Notes: a model not told the origin generated them from the sequence alone. Shown: positions 1 through 13,678, counted from the first letter of the stretch. The stretch is DNA of 64,000 nucleotides from Hyaloperonospora brassicae (GCA_947650285.1 CANTFL010001248.1:104011-168010), one strand, 5' to 3'. A program made the numbers and translations.

Positions 1-510
1 GCACCGCCCAGATGACCGCTATACATTGGTACCACGTCAGAACACAAAAGCTCGACGAATGATTTATATGGCATTGCATCCTTGCGTAAGAATCATTGAG
101 AAAACTATTAGGCTACGCTTGAAGCGTCGACGTACCTTCTTCATCGTGCAACACGACTGCTGACATATCAGACATGCAGTCATATTGATAAAATGAATAA
201 GAGACAGAACAAAGCCGACAAAAGTGGATGTATATAGTCGGTCCTAAACATGTGCACTATCGGTCGTAGAGTATGCGTCAGTGGTGCATTTTGCCTATTT
301 GTGTATAATTTGGTGCATTTATCGCTTCTCCATCCGTAATGCCTTCCCACAGATGGTTACGACAACTATGTCAGTACAAGCTCCCGGTGCCCATTTGATT
401 GAAGCTTACATAAATGGTGACGGACTATATAGAGCGCCCCGGTGCTGTGGTCCCATCACTTGACATTGCCATGCGGTATGTTGTCAATGGGGAGACCATT
501 TCAAACATGA
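1..510. other. AT-rich intergenic stretch, no gene seen
   Basis: Only short ORFs without recognisable motifs occur here (for example about 60 codons at 281-463). I see no RNA gene or repeat. It ends at the 5-bp target duplication of the solo LTR that follows. Confidence 0.5.
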
Positions 511-972
511 TGTAATGGGGCACGCTCTTGCTATATTACTATTAAAACCTTCTGTTGATTGAACACAAGGCTGTGTACTCCCGAAGTCACGTACACGTGG
601 AGTGAGAAAGCGCGAGGAAGTCAACAGAACTCGAAAGCTCTGTTTAAGAAAAAAGTAGAGCTGTATTTGATGTTGTTAAGATTTTTCGATAAACCATCTT
701 TTTCTCAATCTAACTATATTCAGCTACAATCTCCTATGTGGGTTTCTTGCCCACAACCCATTGCACGCGTCCAGCAGCTACTGATGGTTAATTTGGTTGA
801 TGTAGGCGCTACATCACCCAATAAGTGGAGCTCCCAAGAAATTATTCTCGGGGGTAATATTCCGCCAACATCATCTCTTCTCAAGTGATGTTCGTTGGAT
901 ATTATCAAGACATATAATATTCAAAATTGATACAGATGTATCAATTTTATGTAACCGGCTCACCCCGTTACA
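511..972 (+). repeat. Solo LTR of a Ty3/gypsy-type element with perfect 5-bp target duplication
   Basis: The segment starts TGTAATGGGGCACGC and ends ACCCCGTTACA style (TG...CA termini). It is flanked on both sides by the same five bases, CATGA (506-510 and 973-977), as expected for an LTR-element insertion. The start resembles the LTR start at 37827 (TGTAACGGGGCACAC). The end, a GTAACCGG segment followed by CCGTTACA, resembles the ends of both LTRs of the 30-38 kb element. It contains short inverted repeats such as 902-923 and 928-945. No internal retroelement sequence adjoins it, so it is a solo LTR left by LTR-LTR recombination. Orientation is given relative to the + strand reading of the LTRs at 30219 and 37827. 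Confidence 0.85.
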
Positions 973-3900
973 CATGATAGGCAGAAGTCGTGATTTTCGA
1001 GGTGATATTGAGCGAGCAAAGACGAAACATTGCTAATTAGCAAATAAATGATTATGTATCGACATCATTTAACATGTGCACCCCCAAAAAAAGATGCGCG
1101 CAAAGGAGTGTTGAGAAAAGAGCAGCAAATCACTATTGACATGTATAGCAAGATAGAAGTTGATGAATGTGCGACACTTGTGGGTTGTTAATAATCGCTC
1201 GTTTCGTCGTTCGAATACAACAGTTCTTGTCCAGTAGTCTATAAGTTGTTCGACTGCACAAAGACCCGGTACCAAGATATTGAAATCAGTGTCAGTGTGA
1301 CAGCGTACGCAGCATGCATGTGCACAGAGGCAACGAGGGACATTGTAATTGTTTGCACTCCATTTTCCGCTCATTTACCATCGGCATAGCTATATTATCG
1401 GTGGATGTGCAGCATATCAACGTCTCACAAGAAGTGCTAATTGCCCGTTGCGGTGCACGAAACTGTCGTCGATGGATCTACAGATGATATGTAATTCAAG
1501 TATCAAAGGTTGACATCGAGCAACGGCACAGCCCGTCGACGATCTAGTCGTCATTATGAATTGTACAATATTCGCGTAAAAACCATTTGACCATACCCGA
1601 CATCACAAAATACAATTTAAACAAGATTTGAGTGATGCGAACGCCTTGCTGCAGCAGCAGTAATATGCCAACTATAGAAATCTGCATGAATGTATTCACT
1701 ACCAACGTAAAAAGTGCTAGGATTAGCAGTATGTTTATGCGTTTGCAGCGTGTAGGTCGTCCACGTCTTCTTGCATACTAAGTGTTTGATACCCTTGAAA
1801 CAAAAAGTCTGCAAATTTCGTGGTTTTTGATTTACGATCACTCTCGTGCATGCATTTGTACAATAGAAAGGACAACACAATTGGTAGTTGAATTTGACGG
1901 TTCCATATGAAAAGCTCGTTTGGATCGAAGGAGTTGGAACAAAGGTGAATACGTCACGTACAATCTGTCTGTACTTCGGCTTGTCGGTAAGTCAGAGCTC
2001 AAACTCCACGAGCCGTATCATTGTGAGCAGTGCGTATTCATCTAGGCTCGTCTATAGCACACTTTTAAGCAACTCGGCACTTCAGTCAGGAGGCGAACCG
2101 GTACCCACAAAATATAGAAGGGCAACAAGCCATGTGCCCACTGACAAGAATATCTCACAATATTTCGAACATTGATTCATGTGGTATTACTGATCTAGAA
2201 TGATATGAAATTGCTGACATATTGATCAACTTTATATGAGCATGTCTCAATTGTGCGCCATCTATTCATCCGTAAAGTGAATAAGCTGACATTAGATCTA
2301 CAATTTGTAGGAAAGCGACTTGAGCTTGGTACATGAATCTGACACTCTGACTGTCTGCCGTCATTTAAGACGACAACGAAGCGCAGATCTGAGCGTACAA
2401 AACCCGTATTTTATAATCAGTAATTGACATTCTCTTTTGAAATATATGCGGTTGCAAAGGTACCGTCGCTGGCAAAAAGACTCTTCAAATCAATATGAGG
2501 AACGCTTCCCTTGCCTGATAGATACGGCGCCGATTGTAAATATCGACCATCCTTGTAAAGGCATCGATGGATCGTTTAAAAGCTTGTGTGACATACATGT
2601 AGCGTAATAAATCGTCCAAAAAGTTTTAATTCAAAGAGGTGATGCGTTCTATCCTAGTCGCTTCTTCAATGATGCTTTGCTGGTCTCTTGACGTAGCTTA
2701 TGTTCTAGTCAGCATTTACTATTTATGGCTTGAAGAAAGTCGTGTTTATCAGCCTATTCGACGGCGGGCCTTCTATACTCTAGTTGGTGGTAGTAACTAG
2801 CGAATCTCAGTTTAAAATCATGCATACACCATAGTACATGCAGGTGACGTTGCTTTGGAAAGGCATATCAAAAGCAGCGATGAAACTGCAATAAGACGAA
2901 TAAATATATACATGGGACAATGAGTACGATTGTGACAGCATCGATTGCCTGATATAGAAGTTTTGATCATATTTATAACAATGCATCATAAACACAAAAT
3001 ACCGCAATTTGCCCTGCTTGGTCCGTGTGTGAGCCCGTACACTATCGTAGATTGTTTTTTATTTCCCCTAATGCGTGAGGAAGTTTCTTCACCTCACCTC
3101 AGTCGATACGTGCATTAATCCTCTCTCCAGATAACTGCCTGACATCAGCAGCTTCCTTACTTCTAATTTTGGACCTCGCACCAAAATGTGTACGCTACCA
3201 TCTACGTTCTTTTACATATTGTTTGCGTAGTATACTACCGACTAAAAGGACAATGATTTACTATCTCGACGACAACCGTGTCTTCACTCCTCACAATTTG
3301 GACAGCGTCTTTGTATAGATTCAAGGATTTAGGTTTATAGATAATGATTCGATAGCCCGTATATATCAGTTCCCGCTCCACCTTCAAGCCGACATAAAAG
3401 CATGACACTGAAAGCAGCAACCTGTACAAATGCTGCATCTTGTGTTTCGAGGGTGGACATAATCAATCGTATATAGATTGAAAGAGCGTACATTGCTAAA
3501 TTTACAATTACTTTTCGTATCTTGCGCTATATTTTTTCATCTCGGGATTTGGAGCACATGTGTGCTCTCTATGCCCTTCTGATTATTTATAGAGAAATCA
3601 CATTCGACTCATTTGCACAAATATCATATCTTGTCTCCAAACTCTTCCATCTGATCGAATTGCTATCTACCAGGTAGCGATCATTCAGTACGACATCGAT
3701 GAATTTCCCGAAGTTGAGCACATATTCCGATTCAGCAATGTTCCACAAAAGCGGACGTAAACATCGAAGCAACAAATTAGCTACATGACACGCATACTTT
3801 CATTACTGCTGTCATGGAGTGTGAGGGTGGTAGTATCGTCAAATAAGACGTTTATAGAGTTTCGACGTCGGTTTTGTTTGTCGGCTCAGAGGACAAAGGG

Positions 3901-5223
3901 ACACTAAATGCATGTGAACCCTTTTATGGCTATCGGTTCTCCTTTGAAGCTAATCAGACTGCTCAATCAAGTGGGCTTCTAATCTGACCGAACATTAGGG
4001 TATTGATAGGATTTACGCTTCGTTCTTATGGGTACGTTTTGCCTGCACTTACTACAGTGAACGTTACTTACACTGGTAGTTGCAGTTAGCGCATGTCATA
4101 CTCGATGTTTTCGATTTTTGGGAAGACATTGATTAACTTCTAACCTTAGAACGTAAAAAAGTATTCATACAATGGTATGTATACTTGTTTATATGACCAA
4201 TATTAATCATATGGTGGTCTTGTATCGACTATGTCGATATAAAATTTGGTACTGCCATTAATTGCTCGCCACGCCTCGCGCGTCCATCATTGTTGTTGTA
4301 TCAAATGTATGGCATACCTAGTATTAGTTAATGTGCAAAAGGCGTTGTTCTTTCACAACATTTCCTTTCAAGGTGACATTACGCACTTTTCATTAATCGG
4401 TCAAATGCAGTTCAAGTTGATGCATGCTACAATCGGATGTCAAATGCTCTTACAAGGTGGTTGAAAAACTACAAAGTAACAATGTTGATAATTTGTAGCG
4501 GACGCCTCGTAACACAACAGATTCTCTCACAGTGTTTTTTATTATTGCTTTACATAGACGTAATTCATCACTTTTGATCTTCCTTATGCTTGACTTGACT
4601 GAGTTGGACGGATGGCTTCCATAAGAATCTAATTACTGAAAAGAAGGGATGAGTTGTTGGCGTCATGCACTACAAGCATCTCGTTTCCAATACTTAAATA
4701 ATGAAAATAATGACGACATCTGCGAATATTAGTTAATACATACATCGATTCAGCAAGACGGCTTTCGACGAAGATTTAACGTCATGGTTTGTCCAGAATT
4801 AGCGTATCAGTCACCGTGCAAGTGTTTTGCGCGTAGCATTGGTGTGTAAGTTTTAACAATAGGATATATATATATATATAATATATTGTATAATCTCATT
4901 TTTAGTGCATGTTGTGGACAAGCTACGTCTCTACAGGCTCAATTCTTTATCCACCTTGTGTCGAGGTAGGCTTGATCAACACAAACATTGAGCATCGAAA
5001 GATCGTGTCGATTCGACCAACTGCTTTCAATTTAAAAGACCCTTCCGGTATCAACAGTTACAATCATTACCAATGTCCTACCGAATTGACTGAAGTATAG
5101 AGCTTAAGGTCAATCGTGGCGTCGTCGTAACGACATTATTTGACCAATTGTATGGGTAATAAGCATTGAAATCAAAGAAAAACATGTTATGTACCCACGC
5201 ACTATTCTACAAACATGTTGATT

Positions 5224-5592
5224 TCACCTTAAATGTACCCGAATCCGTATTTTATGTGACATTTGACTAACAAGGGGTTCATCCGGTGCACTGGATGGGG
5301 ACCAAAACAGTTCAGCTACTGTTTCAATACATCTTGAGTCCAAGGCAAATTCTTTGAGGATGTCGGGCATGCCAATCTTTTTTTGCCACCCGAAAACACC
5401 AGTACCAAGCAAACGACTTCTCGACAGGAATAACCTGTCGGAGCATAACACCTCCGCCAGAGCATAATCCTCAGGAGCATGTTTGTGCAGGAGTATGTTC
5501 GAGTCCATGTGATATACAGAAAATGAGTAAGGAACTCCGCCCGTAGTGTAATATGACAGAAATACTACGCACTTGCTAACACGCGCTAACAA
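5224..5592 (-). other. Unrecognised ORF of 122 aa, possibly a decayed gene fragment
   Basis: The translation is mixed in composition and protein-like (for example GVFGWQKKIGMPDILKEFAL) rather than low-complexity, and it is longer than most chance ORFs in this AT-rich region. I see no signal peptide, catalytic motif, promoter or intron. It could be a gene remnant or a chance ORF. Confidence 0.2.
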
Positions 5593-6604
5593 GTAGCCAG
5601 TCGATTCTCAAGTGATGTGTGGTTCTACGCTGATGAGAAAGGTGGCTATCATCGCAACCGAAGGGAAACAATAGTGCTAACCTACAACATATATGTGCCC
5701 AATATTCCAATCCTGAAAAATTGCAATTAAAGGGCCACTAAAGACGTGGCGACAATCCTCTTTATTGTACATTGTATTACAACACTTAGGTTACAAATTT
5801 TCCTCGACAAGCCAACTTTTCTGGCAACTGAATTCCACTGCGTCTGATATGACCACTCGATAACTGGATTACATTCCGTCGGATGCAAAGACTGATATCA
5901 GCTAAAGACAATTCTAAGTATAAATTGACGAGCTTCGTTTGTAGTAGGTGTACATCTGGCAGCAACAACGTACATTAGTTGGTATGAATCATTTATGTAT
6001 GGGGCATATAGATCGTGCACTCGATATAGGGAGCAACAATCCTGACAGAAAAGGCACTTTCAGCCTAATGATCTACAAACGACACAAAATGACTGTTTGT
6101 ACGTATACAATTATTCTTGCACGTCGATATATCAACAGTTGACTGCGACTGTGGTCTTTGTCGTATATGAGATGAGAAGGGGCGGCGTGCGCTCAACTTA
6201 CAATTCTCTTTCTTCGAAGATATGCATCTTGATGTGTGCGATGTGTACCCCCACCGTACGAAATCAGATATCATACTAAATATAACCAGTCATACTGATT
6301 AATCTAGCTTGACATATAAAGGTAGCACAAGTAGCCAATATGTATAAACCGATTTCAAACGTGAGTCTGCTTCAGAACTATATGTAGGAGTCTTCAACTT
6401 CATGGACGAAAGGAAACACGGAGCAGTAACGACATATTCAAATAAAAAGGGAACGAACCGTCTGGCATAGCCTCGCGAAGTAGAATACTTCCCAAGTTGC
6501 ATAGAGATGTAAAATGAACGAGCGCCAGTAAGTTTGGCAGCTAATTTATAAAATTGAAGCTTAAGGGATAATTAGCAAGCGCATTATGCAGTCTTGGCAC
6601 AGAC

Positions 6605-6808
6605 TTGACAGGACCACTAGACGGTCGCCTTATCGAAGCACTACAAGCCATTGTCACGAATAGTGTTTACAGCGAAAAAATCTCTGCTAGCTATTTATTT
6701 GCGTTCCGTGATCAACAAAGCTACAAAGATGTCTTGCTCAACCTTCGTCAAGTTATAGAATGCGGTAGTAATGTTCTAATTGACGCTTTAACTAGAGAGT
6801 TGCAATAG
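6605..6808 (+). other. Short protein-like ORF, 67 aa
   Basis: The ORF ends at a TAG at 6806-6808 and reads as an amphipathic helix-rich peptide (LLNLRQVIECGSNVLIDALT). It recalls the helical C-termini of oomycete effectors but carries no diagnostic W or Y motif. No start context or signal peptide is visible. It is a possible exon or relic only. Confidence 0.15.
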
Positions 6809-7571
6809 AGCTCACTCACACTCTACGAAGGGTGTCTCCCATTATACCATATAGTGGATCATTTTCGCACTGGCTGGTTTGATTTCTATGTTTACAGATT
6901 GATATGCCATGTCAAGCTGATTCGTCTTAAGAGTGAAGACAGCTCATACATAATCGAGGCCTGAGATAGTTTACTTGATCGCACCATTTCTGTAAAGCCT
7001 ATACCCTCCCCTACCACTGCCCGAGTTTAGTAGTCCTTACATTTATCCAAAAAAGATCCGTTGCTGCCTACCAAATCACTCCTAAAAGGACATGACACCC
7101 TTCTTCGCTGCTTCGCACGTTTTAGATAGTTGTCTACCTTTTTAATATAATTGCATGATCAACACCACTGGTAAGAGACAAATTGTCTGTTTTGAATCGA
7201 GGTATTCAGGGGCACACGTTGATGATTGCGCTCCGACCGTAAAAGTCACATTCTTTGTGTAGGACAAGATCGCCTTGTGAGATGCTATATAAAGCACAAA
7301 TTATAGCCACATTGAGCAAGAAGAAATGTTGGCGGATTAGTTGGGGTCAATCCCGCTCGTAGGCTTTGTAAGTTTAGTTGATCGTGCATGTTGAATTTAC
7401 ACAGGGACGATTGTCGATGGATGTATAGAAGATGCAATGTGGTAGACCCTCAACATCGTGTCAAACTGCTTGTTGTAAGACAGTCGCCAAAATACAAATA
7501 GCCTGAACGCGCTTAATTTTATTGCAACCACAAGCATTGGTGTGAGGCTATAAGTGATCGAACAGACAAGC

Positions 7572-8052
7572 TGTAGCGGAGCTACACAGCTCCTTAAGTC
7601 AGAGAAAGACTTGACGCTCTAGGAGCAACTTTAGTTTAGAGAAGCCGACTCAAAGAGCCAACAAGCTCAGAGAGCTTACGGTCCCTGTTCCAGGGGGACC
7701 AAATGGTTCAAAGAATCAACGCACAGAGTGCACAAGGAGTAGCTGCCTTAACAAGGCGTTGATACCTCTTCAAACGATCACAAGACGCCTCAGAGAGGCA
7801 CGTGTCTTTCAGATCAAAATGGGAACTGAATTTTATTTCTTCTTTTAACCCAAAAGACCACCTTAGAACAACGTAATTGACCTACCCGCTAATGTCCTCA
7901 ATAATGCCTCTCACAAGATCTCGTAATTAATGGTTGACAGACATCAGTCTTCAATAATCGATATTGTGTTCTAATATCACTTTAAAGGGAATCCCATCAC
8001 TTGTAACACCACACCTATTGTCGAATGCCAGTCGACGTGTAATTTCGTTACA
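7572..8052 (+). repeat. Solo LTR with perfect 5-bp target duplication and hairpin-rich interior
   Basis: The segment starts TGTAGCGGAGCTACAC and ends AATTTCGTTACA. The same five bases, CAAGC, flank it at 7567-7571 and 8053-8057. Over its first 230 bp it is a run of small inverted repeats: AGCTGTAGC/GCTACACAGCT at the start, AAGTC...GACTT, GCTC...GAGC, AAGCTC...GAGCTT, GGTCCC...GGGACC, GCCTT...AAGGC and GCCTC...GAGGC. The LTRs of the 30-38 kb gypsy element have the same texture, though the primary sequence is different enough to be another family. No internal region adjoins, so this is a solo LTR. Confidence 0.85.
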
Positions 8053-8507
8053 CAAGCGTAAGTTTTTGCAGAAAGCTAGCTCTCTCGAAGCTACACCTTG
8101 CTAACGGTAAAACAGTGGTGAAGGTCATGGGAAGGTGCGAATGACGATTGCATTTAGCCACAAAGCTGACGATAAATGTGGCGACGTCCATCCTCGCTCC
8201 ATTCGAGCTCTCTAAAGAGGAGGTAGGAATCATGAACGTACGTGCAATCATGATCGACGCATGACCGCTGAACTTGAACACCAACAGCGCAAAAGAGAGC
8301 GTTAAAATTATGTCTTGAATGCGAACGACAGATAATTTAAAATTCTTAAGGGTCTCAGGTTTAGACGAGCAGCATGAAGCGCTAATTGCAAACGCAGGTT
8401 ACTGCCATGTATCTCCTTCGTATCGATCTCGCTCTCCTTCGAACCATTTATAATACGGAAATTAGATGGTAGATTTCGGGACCGCTAAGTTGATAGTAGA
8501 GCCAGCA

Positions 8508-8641
8508 CATAATCGTATGTCCGGGATCTTGGCTGCCAGTATAAATGAACTTAACATGCGCGTATGGTCCCCATTGACCATACGCTTCCATTGAGTTCAT
8601 TTCATACTGGCGGCCAAGATCCCGGATATAGGGACATTATG
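8508..8641. repeat. Foldback (long inverted repeat), MITE-like
   Basis: Two arms of about 60 bp face each other around a loop of only about 6 bases (CCCATT). Over the inner 50 positions (8519-8568 against 8575-8625) the arms match at roughly nine positions in ten, beginning TCCGGGATCTTGG and ending at CGTATGGTC next to the loop. Outer matching weakens but continues to CATAAT/ATTATG. No coding sequence lies inside. It could be a non-autonomous foldback transposon or a hairpin-forming small-RNA locus. Confidence 0.75.
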
Positions 8642-8909
8642 AGAATAAATACTCCAGCAATAAATTTATCCTGGTGGTCATGCTGTCTCACGCTAATTAA
8701 CACTACTTGGATTCGCACTGCAGGACGCATTTGTGTCTAGGCACTGAAGCTTCGAATGAAAAATGTTAGATGAAACTTTCGATCATACTACAAATGTAAG
8801 ATTTCTCAATTTAGGCTTCCCTAGGCAACAAGGCTTGGTGCAATAAAGCTTAAGATCCAGCAAAGAATTGAGGCATTTACTTCCAAACTTGCGGCGAAGG
8901 GTGTGCGTC

Positions 8910-9443
8910 TTATCCCATCAAGCCCCATTCCTTCGTTGATCTACATCTGTCTGCCCAAGATTTAAATTCTGCCGCCCGTGTTGAATGCTTGATTCGATGT
9001 CCTTTCTCTTTCGCCCCACGAGAACTCATCAAGTCAAAGAAAATGGTAGAAGTAACTTTGTTTTGTGCATTTTCAGTGCGACAGAATTTGCCAGGGTTAC
9101 GGGAAGGGTCAGGAATTGCCACTATTCTCCCCTTGTTGTGTGTGCTTAAACAGGTAAACCAGCCAATTACGTAAGTAAATGCAAAGACACAAAACGTTTC
9201 GGCAAACTTGTTGCTGAATCGATCGGGACGAAGCCAGTGTGATACTTGATTGTCATCCGCGCTCGATTTTCCGTTCGATCTGATATATGCCTTCGCCTTC
9301 ATCTCAGCGCTTACGTCGTCGAGCAAATTCTGTTTAGTATGTACTGTTGCAAACTGCAAACAATAGCGTGCAATGTCGCCCCATCTACTGTAACACTCTT
9401 TCACTGTATAAAAGAGTTTACACAAAACAGCCCCTTGCAACAT
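8910..9443 (-). other. Unrecognised ORF of 177 aa
   Basis: This is the longest open frame in the first 13 kb. The translation has a mixed, protein-like composition with a short hydrophobic stretch near residues 83-100 (FAFTYVIGWFTC). There is no N-terminal signal peptide and I recognise no family motif. Both strands carry shorter ORFs over the same interval, so chance cannot be excluded. It may be an exon or fragment of a decayed gene. Confidence 0.25.
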
Positions 9444-12400
9444 CTAAATATCCCTTTACTGGTTCACATCGACATGTACAGACTCGTGCATTATGTTTGA
9501 CGAATTTGTACCATATCGCATGAAATGATGACGTAACGGCAACTGTTCTTGCATTGGGGTATGCTGGTTTGACATTATCCACAATGCGAATGCCCGGGGA
9601 TGACGCAGAATGCGCTTAGATTGCCTAGATGATCCTTCAACTACTTGTTTACCAAGTAATTAGCGGCAATCTTTCATATGAAAAATCACGTGTACCATCG
9701 TTGCACGAAGATGCGCGAGATCAATCAAACTAGAAAACCTACATTTTTTGCCGATTCTGAGGTTGCCAAGTGCCACCTATGTCGTACATAATCTTTGCTG
9801 CCTCAAGCTATCAGCAAAATGTTCCATCGCTTCGAGTAGCAACAAGGAATGTATATATGAGCGTCGCACTACTGTTCGTTAAGAAACATGTTCCGCTCGG
9901 TATTTTTGACGACAGCATCCGCTAAAATATCGGCACATATCGCTTGAAAAACTCTTCCCTACTGTTTTTGGATAGGGATGCAACATTTCGTTTTTTCCAT
10001 CGACCGTGTGAGGTAAATAGTGACATCATTCATAATAATTTGACTCGCCTCCTCACTCAGGCGGTGGAAGCACAACTGCACGTGAACAACGTCTCCTCCA
10101 CGACAAACACAGGATACTTATAGAGTAGGCTTTTCCGAATTCCATGTCGCGTGCATGTTCTCCATCGAATTGACAAATTATTCGGTCTGAAGCACTCATC
10201 TAGACTATTGTTATAAGTTGCCACGCTCTAATCTTTTGTCGAAAAGAGCTGTAGTTACCGACGCTGCACTCAATTTGCGCTGGGAACTTCACTATAATCG
10301 CTTTTTCTATCTGATTTGCCAATTGATTCGTCTTGATTCTCATAGAGAAGTCACTTTAGCAGTATTTCGCGAAATTTTAGTCCAGAGATACGTGCCCATA
10401 GTGCTGCCACGAGATTGAACTTCGAGCCATGTGCTTGAGCAAAGGACAATAGTCTTTATCTGCACGTGGGAGAAAAAGTGAGGGCAATTATGACTGCGAA
10501 ATAGTTGACAGCGATGGTGATGTTGCGATGGACAACCGCTCGACGTGTTAATTCGTAAAACTGCGCTCGCGTGGAATAATCTTTTCGAGTGAGACGAACA
10601 GGTGGCCGATGCCAACGTGTCGATTTACCCGCACCCATCCTCAGGCAGCTTGATGTCGATAGATGCGACGGCCAAGCCGGACGAACTGTATCAGGTGATT
10701 TGAGGACTCAAGCGTCCGTGCAAACAACAATGGATGCGTAAGGTCTTGGCTTTGCTCGATAGTCCTCCTACGCGCGAGTAACTTTTGTGCTGTCATCTGA
10801 TGTATTCAACGAGGTTGGAAACCATCACTGTCATTGTGGGTGTGAGAAGGCAAAGAAAGATAAAGAGAATGTAAAGAAGTTGGAGCAATGTGTCGTGGAA
10901 GTCAGACTAATCGATGGGAGGAAAGTGGCGCAAAAGACGTCACGACAATGGCGTACATCGAAACGTATGAGACGTGGAATCGCGCAAAATTCCATTAAAC
11001 TATCGGCTCCGTGTCTGTGTTGACCCTAATTTGCCAAGATGTGATGATGTATCACACCTACCTCGCCGGCTCAGATACAATCATTGGTCGCATCGACTGT
11101 GGACGCATTCAAGAGCGCTTATGCCGGCTGCGTGAAGTGTAAAGAGTGATGTGCAACCGGCTAATTCACCTGTTCCAACATCGATCGACGTTTTCTGTCT
11201 TCACCCACAACTTCGTTCGTCTGTCATCGATATTGAGCTTCGTATAGAAAAGGAAGTGCTTCCAATGTGCTCGTCGATGCAGCGGTAGCATGGCAATCCG
11301 CCGCGTAATGCCTGGTCAGCGGTCCCGTTACTTTTGTCTCATCTTGCCCAGATGACGACGCCTATGTCTGTCTAGTACGAATAGACGTTATGAAGATCAT
11401 GGTGTTGCGCTCACACAATGATGCATTGCGTCAGTAGCTGCTTGAGCTGCATTCGAATAATCTCAAGCACTGCTGCCGCTGCATGACAAAAGCGCGGTCC
11501 ACACTGGGTTTGCGGTACGACAACGACACGGATTGACCGAGGTACAGCTATATCACATTTTTCTAGATTGCAGCAGCCGATACGAGGACGAGTGGTTAGT
11601 GCAATTCGCTTCATTCGATGCAATTACGTTGCACAAACCATTAGTACGCTCCGAATATGGCATTGCCAACCGAGCATCTTGGTACGCGGCGAGAGCGGAG
11701 ACGATAGTTCTGCTTAGGGCAAGGCTTTTTTAGATCAGAGGCAATCGAATAAGTGCTGCCGGAACCAGCGATCGACAATTGGTCACCTATGCGGCGTGGA
11801 CGACCGACGCATCACTACCAATGTTATTGATTGTGCGCGTCAAAGAATGCCGGATCTGCGTTGCGTGCAAACTCGTGCTGGTTTTTGCATGTGGCGCCTA
11901 CCTACCAAGCGCTGATGGTCGAGTTAAATATATATGGAGACGAATCGGTCGAGTTCTGTATGAAAGTGGGCTTTGAGACGAGAAATGGAGCGGTGGGTAC
12001 GTGGGAAATTTCGATACAAATTACCGTAAGGATCGGTAAACCTCTGCCGAGTAATTGGTACTGTTGTCGATCAAAACCATTACTAATCTTAGGGAGTCCT
12101 GTACTACGAGCTTTGGAAGTACCAAAGAAAGTCCTCTCCATGATGTTAGTCGATTGCTACAGCCTCCAGCTGCTTCAGGTGTTAGCCTAACTAATGTCCA
12201 CAAAAACGCTGACGATTGCGTTACACTGCATTCGACAGCACCAAATGAATGCAGTCAACATGCTGAACAAGTGATGAGTACGGCAAGACATCTACAACGG
12301 TGTCCAAGTGAATCGAGTCAACACGTTCTCAGCCCGAACAGCCAACTCACGTCGGCGCCATTTTTGTCGAGTGCAGCTTTTGCCAGAGGCTCCGAGCTTC

Positions 12401-13661
12401 TTGACTTCCATACCGTCACTACATCTGATCGGTCTGAAGGTAAAAAAGGTGCCCGGGTCAGAAGCAAATCTCGACAAAAATCGAGGCTTTCGTCATATCT
12501 GCACATTACGAAGTGATTAATCAAATCTTCCCGCACCGCACGCATAATGTGGTAGAGATGCGACCTCTACATGACTTATGCATCGCGCGCACTCCATTCC
12601 CTATCGTCCAATCAGTTGTACACATGTGCAGGACTTCGAATGGGCCGTCCACCGACGTGTCGCACGATGGACACTGAGTCGCATGTTGAAGGCAGAGTGG
12701 GCACGAAAAGATGTAGATCGAGGTTTTTTACACAAAAGTGGCTCGTTTGAGCTCAGTAGGATTAATCACTATCGTCATGGATACAATGCATAAAAAATAG
12801 TTGCTCAACCCTTACGCCATGAGTGCTGTGGTTCATTGCGGGAATCAATTAGAAGGTCCAAAGGATGCGCCCTCTCGTCCCCTTTGATGTGGGCAAGAAG
12901 CCTCATACCGACATGAGGTACGAATACGCAGCTGTCGAGTACTAGGTCCTGGCTCATTCGTGATAACCGACCGAGCATTGTTTATTTACTTAGACTCGGC
13001 TAATCCGCTGCATAAGCAACTACAACGTGTGGAACAATAACCGACATGGAAAGAGCTGGAAGTGTATTTCATACCATTTGACACGTGCCAAACCGATGAT
13101 GTGGTAGCCTGCAGATACCGTGTCTTGATGTGGAAATGAAGACAAGAAATTGGGGTCAGTAAAGTCATGTCGTGTTCTAGTCATTATGGACAAGATGGGT
13201 AGCGACGGTGCTTGTGGTTGCTACAGTCCGACGTCTACGAACCAAAGCGATTCGGTCGTGTGTTGAAAAGTTCCTTATTCATCTGACAAGCTGTAACCGC
13301 TTCTCAGTTATTGAAAAGTCATCCAATGTACCCATTATTTCTAAAGGAAGCGCTGGATACAAACAACGGAATAGACATCAGCTGGCAGAGCATGTGGAGC
13401 AGGTAGATGCAGTAGCCTATGCGACATCTTTCCTATTGACGTAATACTTGACAGCTCATACACTTCGTAGGGCATCACTTGTCCATTGCGCTTGGCGATG
13501 ATGCCATACACGTGCGGGAAACATCCTCCCTGCGCCTGAGCTATGTCGAAAAGTCTGGTCGTCGAAGAGAGGGGTAGTGGTAGCCTGATCCGAATCACTT
13601 TATGCAGCTGCGACGCTGTACACCTCGTCTGAGTCGTCAGATTAACGACTGCGCGGGCTCC

Positions 13662-13678
13662 TCACTTTTCATTTTGCG
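13662..13678 (+). promoter_or_regulatory. Oomycete Inr+FPR core promoter of the effector gene
   Basis: The sequence TCACTTTTCATTTTGC fits the oomycete core promoter consensus (Inr YCAYTYY, three spacer bases, then the flanking element WTTTNYY) at every position but the last. It lies 50-66 bases upstream of the ATG at 13728. That position supports 13728 over the in-frame ATG at 13602, which would be upstream of transcription start. Confidence 0.6.

Larger units (their letters stand above)
973..7571. other. AT-rich gene-poor stretch with weak ORFs
   Basis: No gene can be supported over about 6.6 kb. A TA-dinucleotide microsatellite lies at about 4862-4885. Three ORFs have a somewhat protein-like composition: 1888-2175 (+, 95 aa), 5224-5592 (-, 122 aa) and 6605-6808 (+, 67 aa). 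None has a motif I recognise, a signal peptide or neighbours that would support expression. They may be fragments of decayed genes. Confidence 0.45.
8053..13661. other. Intergenic stretch with foldback element and decayed ORFs
   Basis: No intact gene is supported. From about 10.2 kb onward base composition becomes more GC-rich and many overlapping ORFs of 60-150 aa appear on both strands (for example 11831-12190 and 12055-12516, +). This fits decayed coding DNA. The 11831-12190 translation contains a stretch (PLLILGSPVLRALEVP) that loosely resembles the end of retroelement protease domains, but this is too weak to assign. Confidence 0.4.
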
